Source of the DNA: Niastella yeongjuensis
GTDB lineage: Bacteria; Bacteroidota; Bacteroidia; Chitinophagales; Chitinophagaceae
Direction: 5' to 3'
DNA: 64,000 bases
Assembly: GCF_900110245.1 (NCBI RefSeq)
Contig: NZ_FOCZ01000022.1
Span: 43,714-107,713 of the forward strand
A model generated the notes under the pieces. It did no database searches and was not told where the DNA came from. It saw only the letters and a program-made list of their open reading frames with translations. The translations under genes were made by a program, and so were the position numbers. Every line of letters starts with the position of its first letter. Positions within the stretch are counted from its first letter, which is position 1. This document shows, in pieces, positions 1-8,967 of this stretch.

Positions 1-1
1 G

Positions 2-2113
2 CCGGACCGCGCCCGAACCGTATTTCCCTGTTTTGATCAACCCGATCTGAAGGCACGTTTTGCCTTAACGCTGCGGGTGCCAACCGGCTGGAAGGTGCTG
101 GCCAATGGCAAATTAAAAGACAGCGCCATTAACGGGGCGCAAACGATTTATAATTTTATTGATTCAGACCTGCTGCCCACTTACCTCTTTTCATTTACTG
201 CGGGAAAATATACGCGGGCAGGAAAACAGATCGGACAATATAATGCGGAGTTCCTTTATCGGGAGACCGATCCGGGTACCAATGTCGACTCCATTTTTCA
301 GGCGCACGACAATGCGCTTCGTTTTCTGGAAACCTGGACGGGTATCCGCTATCCGTTTCAGAAAGTGGGTTTTGCTGCCATCCCTGATTTTCAGTTTGGC
401 GGTATGGAGCACCCGGGAGAAGTTCAATATAAGGCGATGTCGCTCTTTTTGAAAGAACCCACCAAGGATCAGCTCATTGGCCGTATCGGGCTTATATCGC
501 ACGAGACGGCGCATATGTGGTTTGGTGACCTGGTGACCATGCAATGGTTCAATGATGTGTGGATGAAAGAAGTGTTTGCCAATTTTATGGCCGATAAAGT
601 GGTGGAACAATTGATGGGCAGCGAAACGTTTAATCTCCAGTTTCTCACCGATCACTATCCCAGTGCTTATGGGGTTGATCGCACCCCCGGCGCCAATCCC
701 ATTCGACAGCAACTGGATAACCTGCAGGATGCCGGTTCTATGTATGGCAACATCATCTATCACAAAGCACCCATCATGATGCGGCAGATGGAATTGCTGA
801 TGGGGAAAGATAATTTCCGGAAAGGCATTCAGGAATACCTGAAGAAATACGCTTACAACAATGCCACCTGGAATGACCTGGTGCAGATCCTGGCCAAATA
901 CAGTAAGTACGACCTCCCCGGTTGGAACAAGGTTTGGGTGAATCAGCCCGGCCGCCCCGTTTTTGATTATACGATCAGTTACAAGGGAGATAAAATAGAT
1001 AAACTTAATATCACGCAAAGCCCCGAAGCTGGCGCGGCACGCATTTGGCCGCAAACTTTCGCTATAACGCTGGTGTATGCAGACAGCATACATAGTATTC
1101 CGGTAAATATGAATACCGCGGGCATGCAGTTGAAAGCTGCCACCGGTTTAACCAAACCCCTGTTCATCCTGTTCAATTCAGATGGCATTGGGTATGGACT
1201 ATTCCCGGCAGATAAATTGATGCTGGAACAGATCTTTAGTCAGAAAAGCGCCGTAAGCCGCGCCTCGGCGTATGTGAATATTTATGAGAATGTATTGTCG
1301 GGCCGATATATGACGCCGGCCGAACTGCTTGCATTGCTCACCAAAGGAGTAGCCATTGAAAAAGAAGAGACCAACCTCCGGCTGCTTACCAGTTACATTG
1401 GAAGTTTGTACTGGACGTTCACTCGACCTGCAGAAAGAGCCGCATTTGCTTTCCAATTAGAAGAGGCATTGTGGAATGCCATAGCAACGCAAACACAACC
1501 GAATAATAAAAAGGTATTGTTCAGGGCCTACCAGAATGTGTATGTAAGCGAAGTGGCAGGAAAACGTATGTACGAGATCTGGAAACAACAACAGCCACCT
1601 GCTGGTATTAAGCTGGCAGATGAAGATTACACGGCACTGGCGCTCACCATTGCATTAAAGAACGATACGGCCGTCACGGTCATCACGCAACAGCGTGATC
1701 GCATGAAAGATGCTGATAAAAAAGCAAGGCTTGATTTCTTAGTGCCATCGCTTTCTCCTGACGTTTCAGTTAGAGATAGCTTTTTTAACAGTCTCACCGA
1801 CCGCAAGAACCGGGCGAAGGAAGCCTGGGTAATTATTGCACTGGGGTATTTGCATCATCCGTTGCGTCAATCCACATCGTATAAATATTTACCACAAAGT
1901 CTGGAGTTGGTAGAAGAGATCCAGCGTACAGGTGATATCTTTTTTCCGCAAAGCTGGCTGAGTGCCACTTTCGGTTCCTATCAAACAAAGGCTGCCTGGC
2001 AGGTTGTACAACAATTCCTTGAGAAACATCCGAGTTACAATCCCAGGCTGAAAGCGAAGATCCAGCAGGCAACGGACAACCTGTACCGGGCGCAGAAGCT
2101 GGGGGGTGGGTAA
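2..2113 (+). CDS. M1 family metallopeptidase (aminopeptidase N-like), 5' end outside window
   Basis: Zinc aminopeptidase of the M1 (gluzincin) family, probably exported, removing N-terminal residues from peptides. The reading frame is open from the window edge: before the first in-frame GTG (77) the sequence already encodes the M1 hallmark RTVFPCFDQPDLKARF, so that GTG is internal and the gene is cut by the window. Visible motifs are the exopeptidase motif GGMEHPG (about 400-420) and the zinc motif HETAH (about 500) followed 18 residues later by the third ligand Glu in WMKEVFANF (canonical WxNEGFA). A long alpha-helical C-terminal region follows. It ends at TAA 2111-2113 after a G-rich run. 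Family certain; substrate unknown. Confidence 0.93.
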   Translation, partial: PDRARTVFPCFDQPDLKARFALTLRVPTGWKVLANGKLKDSAINGAQTIYNFIDSDLLPTYLFSFTAGKYTRAGKQIGQYNAEFLYRETDPGTNVDSIFQAHDNALRFLETWTGIRYPFQKVGFAAIPDFQFGGMEHPGEVQYKAMSLFLKEPTKDQLIGRIGLISHETAHMWFGDLVTMQWFNDVWMKEVFANFMADKVVEQLMGSETFNLQFLTDHYPSAYGVDRTPGANPIRQQLDNLQDAGSMYGNIIYHKAPIMMRQMELLMGKDNFRKGIQEYLKKYAYNNATWNDLVQILAKYSKYDLPGWNKVWVNQPGRPVFDYTISYKGDKIDKLNITQSPEAGAARIWPQTFAITLVYADSIHSIPVNMNTAGMQLKAATGLTKPLFILFNSDGIGYGLFPADKLMLEQIFSQKSAVSRASAYVNIYENVLSGRYMTPAELLALLTKGVAIEKEETNLRLLTSYIGSLYWTFTRPAERAAFAFQLEEALWNAIATQTQPNNKKVLFRAYQNVYVSEVAGKRMYEIWKQQQPPAGIKLADEDYTALALTIALKNDTAVTVITQQRDRMKDADKKARLDFLVPSLSPDVSVRDSFFNSLTDRKNRAKEAWVIIALGYLHHPLRQSTSYKYLPQSLELVEEIQRTGDIFFPQSWLSATFGSYQTKAAWQVVQQFLEKHPSYNPRLKAKIQQATDNLYRAQKLGGG

Positions 2114-2209
2114 TGAGATGGTATCATAATGGTAGGGTAATGGGCGGGGATTGCCCCGGGATGCTACAGGGACTGCCTGGGGGGCCTACGGGGATTGCCT
2201 GGTGTATAA

Positions 2210-2255
2210 GGCAATACCCAGGCAATGTTCAGGCAATACCCAGGCAATACCCAGG
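2210..2255. repeat. short tandem repeat, CAGGCAATACC units
   Basis: Four imperfect copies of an 11-12 nt unit (AGGCAATACCC / AGGCAATGTTC) lie directly behind the aminopeptidase gene in G/C-rich sequence that also contains the inverted form (GGGGATTGCCTGG). The 76-codon frame that spans it is translated repeat and is not considered a gene. Confidence 0.6.
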
Positions 2256-2332
2256 GGATTATACGACCATTAGGCTACAGGAAGGGTACTATCCTTTTAT
2301 TACGATGCTGAATAAGAGGGATGTTATCACCA

Positions 2333-2741
2333 TTATGGTTTAAGAGGTTCTCCATTGTTATCAACTTCATGCCCAAACCAAACAACTGAATAGTTTTTAT
2401 AAATTCCTATTCCCCTTGCTTTCCATTCTCTGGCGTAAACTCCTTTGTTTAGCAGGGCCTCATTATGGTATTGGCTTCCTTTCCATAATGTCAATGCTTG
2501 TTTTGCATCGATAGGTTCAGAATATTGTGCAGCTATTTCGAAACCGTTTCCAGGATAGGAGGTAAGTTCTTTGGGTTTACTCCACATGCATAGTTTTTGT
2601 GTATGATCTGGTGTATAACAGCAGGGTTGCCATTTGCCTTTTCCTGACCAGCTGTGCATATTTAATTGCTGGTGGAATTTGGCTGGAAATGGAAAGGGCT
2701 GCGACTGTAATGAGTAAACAATAAAAAAGTATTCTATTCAT
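2333..2741 (-). pseudogene. CAP/SCP-like secreted protein, broken
   Basis: The 3' part (2333 to about 2690) encodes a recognisable end of a bacterial CAP (cysteine-rich secretory/SCP-like) domain: HSWSGKGKWQPCCYTPDH, then the block SYPGNGFEIA, HNEALLN, and GIGIYKNYSVVWFG near the C-terminus. An in-frame ATG at 2739-2741 in another frame starts a convincing signal peptide (MNRILFYCLLITVAALSISS), but it does not read into the CAP frame, and the roughly 70-90 residues that normally precede this block are missing. I read it as a gene that lost its middle and its frame. Cleavage to a short functional peptide from the internal ATG at 2659 is possible but unlikely. Family from recalled motifs, moderate certainty. 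Confidence 0.55.
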
Positions 2742-2814
2742 AGATAATGTTTATAGGCTTAACTATATCTAATGGTTAAGCAAAACGCATAAATTCTGCA
2801 AATATTACTAAAAG

Positions 2815-2846
2815 GAAAGAGGCTGCACATAATACAGCCTCTCTTC
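2815..2846 (-). terminator. hairpin terminator, minus strand
   Basis: AGAGGCTG / CAGCCTCTT stem around an 8-nt loop, followed by T-rich sequence when read on the minus strand. It is the second of two tandem terminators after the 2915-3970 gene. Confidence 0.55.
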
Positions 2847-2859
2847 CCAATAAAACCAT

Positions 2860-2891
2860 AAAAAAAGGCCCACTTACGTGAAGCCTTTTTA
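2860..2891 (-). terminator. hairpin terminator after 2915-3970 gene
   Basis: On the minus strand AAGGCTTCAC-GTAA-GTGGGCCTT followed by seven T. It is a variant of the GAAA-loop terminators at 4755, 13766 and 15813. Confidence 0.75.
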
Positions 2892-2914
2892 GAAATCAGT
2901 TAGACCGGTTAACG

Positions 2915-3970
2915 TTATAGTTCTTTTACAGTGTGATCGAGGTTAACACCTGCGATCTCGTATTGATGTAACTGACCGGTAGTGTCTTTTAGGGTCATTA
3001 CTATTTTGTATGGCTGTCCATCCTTAATATGGTAGCCATTAAGCCTAAAGGTGGCGCCAAACAAACCGGGATCACGTCCGCCTACTTTTTGGTTAAGGTT
3101 GTCAGACCAGTCACCATTGCCAGTCAATTCTTTGATGTCACTAATTGTAGCAGGCCAGCCTGTGTTACTCAAACCGATGGTAAGTTCTGGCCCTCCGTAA
3201 CTTCCTAAACCGCGCCGCGTAATAACAGGCCCAAAATGGCGAACAACGTCTGTGGCTATATAGCTTTTTCCATCGTTCAACAGGTTGATCCCCTGTTTCT
3301 TTATTGCCTGCCTATTGCCGGAGGTTAAATAATCTTTCACAAAAGCAGCCTGCAATTGTTTGTTGGATATTTTAACAGAGGGTAGGGTGCTTGCATGGCG
3401 GGTGTATTCATCGTCTACCTCAAAGGCTTTGGCATCAGTTACGGGGGGAGTCATTTCCACAGGGGTAACTGTTATTTGATCGCCATTTATATCTTCTATT
3501 TTTAAATAGATAGTCGTGTCTGACAAGCCATTCCCCAGCCGCTGTACGGTGATAAAATCCTTTGTTGTCAGGTGTTGCCGTTTGGAATCCAATACGGCCA
3601 TTTCTGCGTTGAAGAGTTTAACAGCCTCTTCTTTAGATGGGTACTTCGGGTGGTTGCTATTCATTACGATAAGGATCACTATCAAAGCAAATAGTAATGG
3701 TCCGGTATAGGTATAAAACGGGGTTTTTATTGCAGCCGCAGTGGCTGAGGCATTTATCTGCGTTTGCAGATCCGCAGGCACTTCGTATAATTGATTGCCT
3801 CTGCGGATCGTCCATATTTTACCCAGGCTAAAAAACGGGATAAAGCAAAAATGAAAATACTTTTGTCGTACCTCAATGCTCATGCCGAATTCTTCTCTTT
3901 GTGCTATACCAAGATCTTGAAAAGAAAAACTACGGAGTTTAAAACTGTTCCAACCAACGGCGATTCTCAT
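2915..3970 (-). CDS. hypothetical protein, one membrane segment
   Basis: A 351-residue protein I cannot assign to a named family. The first ~70 residues are probably cytoplasmic and include a hydrophobic-aromatic patch (FHFCFIPFFSLGKIW) of the kind seen in small Bacteroidota proteins that handle formatted signals at the membrane. A single strong membrane helix follows at about residues 88-107, then an acidic, mostly soluble C-terminal half (about 110-351) rich in beta-type sequence. That suggests an N-in/C-out anchored extracytoplasmic domain. It stands alone, with its own terminators downstream. Real gene by length and codon use; function unknown. Confidence 0.75.
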   Translation of the reverse strand: MRIAVGWNSFKLRSFSFQDLGIAQREEFGMSIEVRQKYFHFCFIPFFSLGKIWTIRRGNQLYEVPADLQTQINASATAAAIKTPFYTYTGPLLFALIVILIVMNSNHPKYPSKEEAVKLFNAEMAVLDSKRQHLTTKDFITVQRLGNGLSDTTIYLKIEDINGDQITVTPVEMTPPVTDAKAFEVDDEYTRHASTLPSVKISNKQLQAAFVKDYLTSGNRQAIKKQGINLLNDGKSYIATDVVRHFGPVITRRGLGSYGGPELTIGLSNTGWPATISDIKELTGNGDWSDNLNQKVGGRDPGLFGATFRLNGYHIKDGQPYKIVMTLKDTTGQLHQYEIAGVNLDHTVKEL

Positions 3971-4065
3971 AGGAATAGGGATAAATGTTAAATGCGTATA
4001 TTTTTAATGTGTTCGTGGTAATAAATATAGAATGAAGAATTGATAGTTGCAAGTTGGGCTGGCCG

Positions 4066-4671
4066 CTAATCCCCGTTTTGGGTAGGCGTATCTTCGATTT
4101 GGCGGAGGAGTCTTTCTATACGTTTGTCCGGGATCAGCCAGATCAGAGCGGCAGAAACGTAAATCAAACCTGAAATAATAGGATAGAGCCACGCAAATGC
4201 AATGGCTGCTAAATAAAGGACAGGGGAGATCTTACCTTTTATATCTTTTCCAATAGCTTTTTTAAGCAGCGAATCCTGCCCCTGACTCTTAATGATCAGG
4301 TTTTGTAAAATGACATACGCAATGGCCGCCATTAAAAGAACACAACCATATAGGGATAATGGAGCAGCTGAAAGATGGTTTTCGCCTATCCATCCGGTTG
4401 CAAAGGGTACCAACGACAACCAAAACAGGAGGTGTAAATTTGCCCAGAGTATGCCACCGGTAACCTGGTGAACGGTAGACACCATGTGGTGGTGATTATT
4501 CCAATAGATACCGATGTAAAGGAAACTTAAGGCATAGCTCAGAAAAACAGGAATTACGTCTTTCAAGTCGGAAAACTGTTCGCCGTGGGGCACTTTTATT
4601 TCCAGCACCATAATGGTAATAATGATGGCCATTACTCCATCGCTAAATGCTTCGAATCTTGCTTTTTTCAT
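4066..4671 (-). CDS. TMEM175 family potassium channel-like protein (DUF1211)
   Basis: Predicted integral membrane protein of 201 residues. The N-terminus carries the family signature RFEAFSDGVMAIIITIMVLE, matching the RxxxFSDGVxAIxxTLxxL pattern of bacterial TMEM175 potassium channels, followed by five more hydrophobic segments, so six in all, the usual bacterial size. Bacterial members form tetrameric potassium-permeable channels. The start ATG at 4669-4671 is the first possible one before the motif. Monocistronic. Confidence 0.88.
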   Translation of the reverse strand: MKKARFEAFSDGVMAIIITIMVLEIKVPHGEQFSDLKDVIPVFLSYALSFLYIGIYWNNHHHMVSTVHQVTGGILWANLHLLFWLSLVPFATGWIGENHLSAAPLSLYGCVLLMAAIAYVILQNLIIKSQGQDSLLKKAIGKDIKGKISPVLYLAAIAFAWLYPIISGLIYVSAALIWLIPDKRIERLLRQIEDTPTQNGD

Positions 4672-4754
4672 TATAGATTTTTAATGTTGGCTTGGGAAAG
4701 CTAAACAAAATATAATAAATCTATGCTGAACCCAATATATTTACTCATTACTAT

Positions 4755-4784
4755 AAAAAAAAGGCTCCACTTTCGTGAAGCCTT
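4755..4784 (-). terminator. GAAA-tetraloop terminator, minus strand
   Basis: Minus-strand hairpin AAGGCTTCAC-GAAA-GTGGAGCCTT followed by eight T, ending transcription that comes from the 4815-6103 side. Copies of the same hairpin occur at 13766 and 15813. Confidence 0.75.
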
Positions 4785-4814
4785 CGTTCTGTTCAATAAG
4801 AGCGTGCAACCATT

Positions 4815-4974
4815 TTAGGAAATAGGAAGCGTTTCTACTTCTACTATCACAATGGCTTCTCCCTGGGTGGGGGCTGTCGTATCCTCCACCAATCGCACTG
4901 ATATTTCACCATTGCCTGCAGTGTAAATATCGTCCTGGCAGGGAATAGCCGTTAAGTTAATACCCGTGAATAAC
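4815..4974 (-). pseudogene. 3' remnant of an unidentified gene
   Basis: The minus strand has an open frame of about 50 codons ending at TAA 4815-4817, with a protein-like composition (GINLTAIPCQDDIYTAG, then VRLVEDTTAPTQGEA and IVIVEVETLPIS). It has no start codon and runs into stops upstream. A second frame just before it (CIPHFTITLPSYS) reads like its continuation, which suggests a frameshift. It lies right before a terminator, as a gene end should. Family not recognised. Confidence 0.4.
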
Positions 4975-5015
4975 TAGGTAGTGTGATCGTAAAGTGGGGG
5001 ATACAGGAAGTTATA

Positions 5016-5399
5016 TTACCATTGTTTGTCCAACTTAATGGCTTCTTTCAGTAGACGAACTATTTTCTGTTGATTGATCTCTTCAGGAGTTTTATAAATT
5101 TTATAGAAGATCTGCTTGTTAGTCCCATGAGTTAGATACTTGTCAACGTCTTTAAGTTTATTGCCGTACCAAAATCCAAAGAGAACACCTTCATGGATCC
5201 CGCCTCTTTGAATAGTCGCGGGCCAGATAATACAAATACCCTTTTTGCCATAGAAGTAAGGGACGTTATATGAGATCTTCTCCTTGCAGTAATGGGGAAG
5301 GGTGTCGAGCACAAGCTGTCTCAATACATCAACGATTATCTTTTCGTTTTCGGGAAGCAACTCATACAGTTGAATCAGGGATTTGATTTTTTCAGGCAT
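5016..5399 (-). CDS. DUF1801 domain protein
   Basis: Small (127 aa) soluble protein of the DUF1801 / YdhG-like family. The marks are KEKISYNVPYFYGKKGICIIWPA and GFWYGNKL, typical of the family's central beta-sheet region. The fold is known; the biochemical role is not established. ATG at 5397-5399; no operon partner with clear link. Confidence 0.85.
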   Translation of the reverse strand: MPEKIKSLIQLYELLPENEKIIVDVLRQLVLDTLPHYCKEKISYNVPYFYGKKGICIIWPATIQRGGIHEGVLFGFWYGNKLKDVDKYLTHGTNKQIFYKIYKTPEEINQQKIVRLLKEAIKLDKQW

Positions 5400-5446
5400 C
5401 AGTCAATTTACTGATTATTTGCACAGATTATAGCGTTCTGGTCAAC

Positions 5447-6103
5447 TTACAAATAACTTACTTTTAAATAATCTATTGCCAGGCTGACTTTTCTGCCTGC
5501 GCCAATTCCAATTAGATTTCCATAGAATGGAGCAAAAGGCATTTTGTAAAATTGTGTTCCGTTAATAAAAAAGGAATAAGTGTTACCTGTTTTCCTGATC
5601 AGATACACATTAAAATCTTCCGGGTTAAGGATGGCTTTTTGTAACGAACCATTTTGTATTGTACAATCGCTCTGATTTATCCCGTCACAGAATTCTACAA
5701 AAGCAAAGCCGTCTTTAGCGAAAGTAAAGCAATAGCCGATCTTTGCTTCCCGCCCCCAAAAAAGCATGCTGTAATAATTTTTGTGATCGGACTTACCACT
5801 TACTATTTTTATTCGTGTTTCTATTTCAAAATCTTTGTGCGTATCAATTTTCACTTCCTGCGCGTCTCCACATGCCCGGCCTACGGCAGTTAAATAATAA
5901 AACCCCGAATCAATTCTTGCGTTTATATACTTATGATCACCAACTGTCCATTTGTTATTATTGTTGTTAAAGTCATCAAAGAAAATAGCGCCAGGTGTTA
6001 AAGTGTTCTTTTCTGTTGCAGCTATTGGTTGACTGGATGTAACGGTTTGACCTAAGCAAGTAGAGGTCGTAAAAAAAGCGATAAGAGCGATTATTGTTCT
6101 CAT
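5447..6103 (-). CDS. secreted protein with concanavalin/LamG-like beta domain
   Basis: 218 residues. The N-terminus (MRTIIALIAFFTTSTCLGQ) is a Sec signal peptide. The mature part starts with FFDDFNNNNNKWTVGD and has repeated beta strands ending in VSLAIDYLKVSYL, the pattern of concanavalin-like (LamG/DUF1080-like) jelly-roll domains that begin with a D-F-x-N-x-x-x-W motif. These often bind carbohydrate in the periplasm or on the surface. Four or more Cys in the mature chain. Specific ligand unknown. Confidence 0.7.
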   Translation of the reverse strand: MRTIIALIAFFTTSTCLGQTVTSSQPIAATEKNTLTPGAIFFDDFNNNNNKWTVGDHKYINARIDSGFYYLTAVGRACGDAQEVKIDTHKDFEIETRIKIVSGKSDHKNYYSMLFWGREAKIGYCFTFAKDGFAFVEFCDGINQSDCTIQNGSLQKAILNPEDFNVYLIRKTGNTYSFFINGTQFYKMPFAPFYGNLIGIGAGRKVSLAIDYLKVSYL

Positions 6104-6271
6104 TGGTAATTGGTCGTTAAACGTGCTGCTAACATAATGAATAAATCGGTAATTAAAAATTGGTTAATAATACCGGGCTGTTATGCAAAAATAACGTTGG
6201 AGTGAATACCCTTTCGGGAAGTTTCGTCAACATTAGGGGAAGTACGGATACCTGAGCAAGGGGAAACATGT

Positions 6272-6279
6272 TTTATTTT
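6272..6279 (+). promoter_or_regulatory. -7 box TATTTTTG
   Basis: Matches the Bacteroidota TAnnTTTG element about 50 nt before the AhpD-like gene. No convincing -33 TTTG is visible, so the call rests on the -7 box and position. Confidence 0.4.
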
Positions 6280-6326
6280 TGCATTATCAATTAGCAAAGG
6301 AATTTTTGTATTTACAATTTAACAAA

Positions 6327-6866
6327 ATGGAAAACATGTTTAAAGTCCTGAAAAGAGAAGAGGTTTCTGCAAAAAATCAACAAGTATTCGACCAATTAAA
6401 AAAAGTATTCGGATTTATTCCCAATTTGTATTCAGCATTCGCCTATTCCGAAAACGCACTTGAAGCTTACATTAATCTTAAAAACAGCAAGACATCATTA
6501 ACCAAAAAAGAGGTAGAAGCGGCAACACTGGTGGTGAGCCAAGTGAATAACTGCGTATATTGCCTAAGCGCCCATACCGTGGTCGCCAAACTAAACGGTT
6601 TCACCGAAGAACAGACCCTTGAATTAAGAAAAGGGTTTGCGAGTTTTGACAAAAAGCTGGATGCTTTGGTAAAGCTTGCCAAACAGCTTTCGGCGGAAAG
6701 ACATCCGGGCGACGGCACATTAGTAACTGATTTTTTTGAAGCCGGGTATTCAAAAGAAAATCTTATCGATTTGATCGTCCAGATCGGCGATAGAACGATC
6801 AGCAACATAGTTCATGCCGTAACCCAGGTGCCGAATGAGTATCCTTTGGCAAAAAGCATTGACTAA
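6327..6866 (+). CDS. AhpD/carboxymuconolactone decarboxylase-like peroxidase-family protein
   Basis: 179-residue protein of the AhpD-like superfamily. The redox motif is present as CVYCLSAH (pattern CxxCxxxH), where the two Cys and the His form the active centre used in alkylhydroperoxide reduction. The frame is open upstream to 6279, but ATG 6327 fits: the -7 promoter box at 6272-6279 overlaps the upstream codon, and homologues start close to this point. An AraC-type regulator follows in the same direction, so it may control this gene. Substrate not known. Confidence 0.87.
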   Translation: MENMFKVLKREEVSAKNQQVFDQLKKVFGFIPNLYSAFAYSENALEAYINLKNSKTSLTKKEVEAATLVVSQVNNCVYCLSAHTVVAKLNGFTEEQTLELRKGFASFDKKLDALVKLAKQLSAERHPGDGTLVTDFFEAGYSKENLIDLIVQIGDRTISNIVHAVTQVPNEYPLAKSID

Positions 6867-6946
6867 TCAAGCTGTATGCAATTAACACATTGAGTAACCT
6901 CCAAAAGTGAAATCATGTTAAAGATAAAAGTAAAATCTGAATAGGA

Positions 6947-7786
6947 ATGATCAGGGAATACAGCGAAAATGCCACATCGGCGCGGTTTGTCATGCACAGC
7001 GGCAATAAATTGTTTTCTGGGAAGGGACTTGACGATTCAAGTCCTTACCCTTTAAAGACCTTGGTTTATAACAAGGGTAAGTCCCAGGAAGTGCTCATCG
7101 ATGCAATATCCTATACGATGCCTGCACGTAGTATTCTTCCGCTCGTTTCCAATCAGCATTTTACATTTCAACATCCTGAATCCCTAACCGCCTGGCAGTT
7201 CAACCGCGATTTTTACTGTATTATTGATCACGATATTGAAGTGGGTTGTGTCGGTTTTCTCTTCTACGGTATCCGACATCCGATGTTTATAACGCTGAAT
7301 GAGGAAGAGGCTGAGGAAATGTCCTCTCTGGAAAAAGTGTTTTCCAATGAACTGATGATAAGAGACAATTTTCAGGGAGAAATGCTTCGTATCTTGTTAA
7401 AAAGAGTCATCATAAAGACCACCAGGATTGCAAAGAAGCAGAGCGAAAGTTACCAGCAATTTCCGGACGAAAAAATGGATATTGTTAGAAAATTCGCACT
7501 ACTGTTGGAAGAAAATTTTACGAAGGAGCATAATGTCAGCTTTTATGCGGCTGCACTCAATAAATCGCCCAAAACTTTGAGCAATGTCTTTGCTTTGTTA
7601 AAGCAACCAGCACCATCTACGATCATCCGGAACAGGCTTATTATGGAGGCCAAACGTTACGTCCATTTTACAGAGAAGTCTTCAAAAGAAATAGCTTATG
7701 AACTTGGATTTGAAAGCCGGGCACATTTCAGCAGGTTCTTTAAACAATATGCCGGAACAAGCGTCTCAACATTTAGGAATCTCTGA
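6947..7786 (+). CDS. AraC family transcriptional regulator
   Basis: 279 residues with a cupin-like N-terminal sensor part (about 1-130), a helical linker, and a C-terminal double helix-turn-helix (about 180-279): VSFYAAALNKSPKTLSNVF for the first helix pair and SSKEIAYELGFESRAHFSRFFKQYAG for the second, which is the AraC signature. The ligand is unknown. It sits between the AhpD-like gene and the TauE-like exporter, all in one direction, so a small redox or detoxification regulon is plausible. Confidence 0.9.
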   Translation: MIREYSENATSARFVMHSGNKLFSGKGLDDSSPYPLKTLVYNKGKSQEVLIDAISYTMPARSILPLVSNQHFTFQHPESLTAWQFNRDFYCIIDHDIEVGCVGFLFYGIRHPMFITLNEEEAEEMSSLEKVFSNELMIRDNFQGEMLRILLKRVIIKTTRIAKKQSESYQQFPDEKMDIVRKFALLLEENFTKEHNVSFYAAALNKSPKTLSNVFALLKQPAPSTIIRNRLIMEAKRYVHFTEKSSKEIAYELGFESRAHFSRFFKQYAGTSVSTFRNL

Positions 7787-7823
7787 AAAAGGAGTATCTA
7801 TATACAAAATCTGACTGCATCAA

Positions 7824-8576
7824 ATGAGTAACTATCTTCCGTCATATGTTCTGGTTATCGCGCTAACTTTTTTCGTCGCCGGGTTCGTCAAGGGTGTGTC
7901 CGGGATGGGCCTGCCAACCGTCGCCATGGGTGTCCTCAGTGCGTTCATATCGCCAGTCAGCGCGGCTTCGCTACTGATTATTCCATCCTTTGTCACCAAT
8001 GTTTGGCAACTCTTAACGGGGCGGAACTTACTAGTTCTGATAAAAAGGCTTTGGGTGATGATGCTCGGCATCATGGTTGGCACACTTGCTGGTTCGTCGC
8101 TTCTGACGAGTGCCAATAAAGTATATGCGAGCGTTGGATTGGGCACTGCCCTGATCGTTTATGCGTTACATGGCTTGTTTACGAAACCATTTTCGGTTCC
8201 TGCGCGCTTCGAACGTCTACTGTCGCCGGTCATTGGGGTGACAACCGGGTTGATCAACGGAGTAACCGGGATTTTCACACTTCCAGCCGTTCCTTATCTC
8301 CAGGCCCTCGGGCTTTCCAAAGATGATCTTATTCAAACAATGGGACTGTCGTTCACGGTCTCAACAATTGCACTTGCGATGGGCCTGGCCCGTAGCGGAG
8401 CATTCCATCTTGGAAATATTGCCATGTCCGCACTCGCGATAATTCCGGCTTTGATAGGCATGTTGGTAGGAACAATGGTTCGTAAGCACATAGGCCCGGC
8501 AACCTTTCGGCGATGCTTTCTGATCTTCATCGGAATTCTTGGTCTCGAACTCGCCGTTCACCCTTTCTTCCAGTGA
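7824..8576 (+). CDS. TauE/SafE family sulfite/anion exporter, probably acquired
   Basis: 250-residue membrane protein with about eight hydrophobic segments and the TauE/SafE marks: FVAGFVKGVSGMGLPTVAMG near the start and GVTTGLINGVTGIFTLPAVPYLQALGL after the midpoint, the duplicated G-rich half motifs of the family. Members export sulfite, sulfoacetate or other organic anions. Codons such as GCG, CTC, GTC, TCG and CGC are far more frequent than in flanking A/T-rich genes, and the wording resembles proteobacterial members, so transfer is likely. It is 37 nt behind the AraC gene. Confidence 0.87.
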   Translation: MSNYLPSYVLVIALTFFVAGFVKGVSGMGLPTVAMGVLSAFISPVSAASLLIIPSFVTNVWQLLTGRNLLVLIKRLWVMMLGIMVGTLAGSSLLTSANKVYASVGLGTALIVYALHGLFTKPFSVPARFERLLSPVIGVTTGLINGVTGIFTLPAVPYLQALGLSKDDLIQTMGLSFTVSTIALAMGLARSGAFHLGNIAMSALAIIPALIGMLVGTMVRKHIGPATFRRCFLIFIGILGLELAVHPFFQ

Positions 8577-8701
8577 CCAGAATGGACAAATTGTTATAGG
8601 TAATAATTTGTAAAATAGATGGCTGGAGAAAATTAGCAAGAAGGGATTTGATTATGAAATAGATTTTAAAAAATGAATAAACTAGAAGGAAATACCCTTG
8701 C

Positions 8702-8875
8702 TTACTGCAAAGCAATCAGCATCTGAATTTCTGTGTGACTTATATTTTCCGATAAATCCGGTAATTGCCGCCGGTCGCCTACCAGATCATTAAAGATTTG
8801 CTCACTTTATTCATTATAAAAACTAACAACCCTTTGAAACAGCTCTTTAAAGCTACCGTGTCCATCTTTTGTATA
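8702..8875 (-). pseudogene. remnant with internal stop, family unknown
   Basis: A minus-strand frame of 57 codons reads like protein (KDGHGSFKELFQRVVSFYNE, one in-frame TAA, then SEQIFNDLVGDRRQLPDL and SHTEIQMLIALQ, stop). No start codon is left. The two halves lie in one frame and form a coherent amphipathic helix-rich tail, so a point mutation to TAA is the simplest explanation. I do not recognise the family. Confidence 0.35.
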
Positions 8876-8940
8876 TTAACGTTCCCGCTAGATAGAGGCC
8901 CATTCTAGAATAAACTTCATGTTTTTCACTTTTGATAAGT

Positions 8941-8967
8941 AACCCTTTCAAAATGAAAGGGTTTTGA
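8941..8967 (+). terminator. hairpin AACCCTTTCA-AAA-TGAAAGGGTTTT
   Basis: Perfect 10-bp stem with a 3-nt loop and T tail on the plus strand. It is the first such signal behind the 6.3-8.6 kb gene group. A similar hairpin occurs at 13505-13530. On the minus strand it also contains the stop codon of the 8948-9062 fragment. Confidence 0.6.

Noticed and set aside
191..1093. 300-codon frame on the minus strand
   Set aside because: It lies entirely inside the M1 peptidase gene; the plus frame has the catalytic motifs.
2113..2343. 76-codon frame behind the aminopeptidase
   Set aside because: It translates a tandem repeat and G-rich sequence, has no family resemblance and overlaps the stop of the previous gene.
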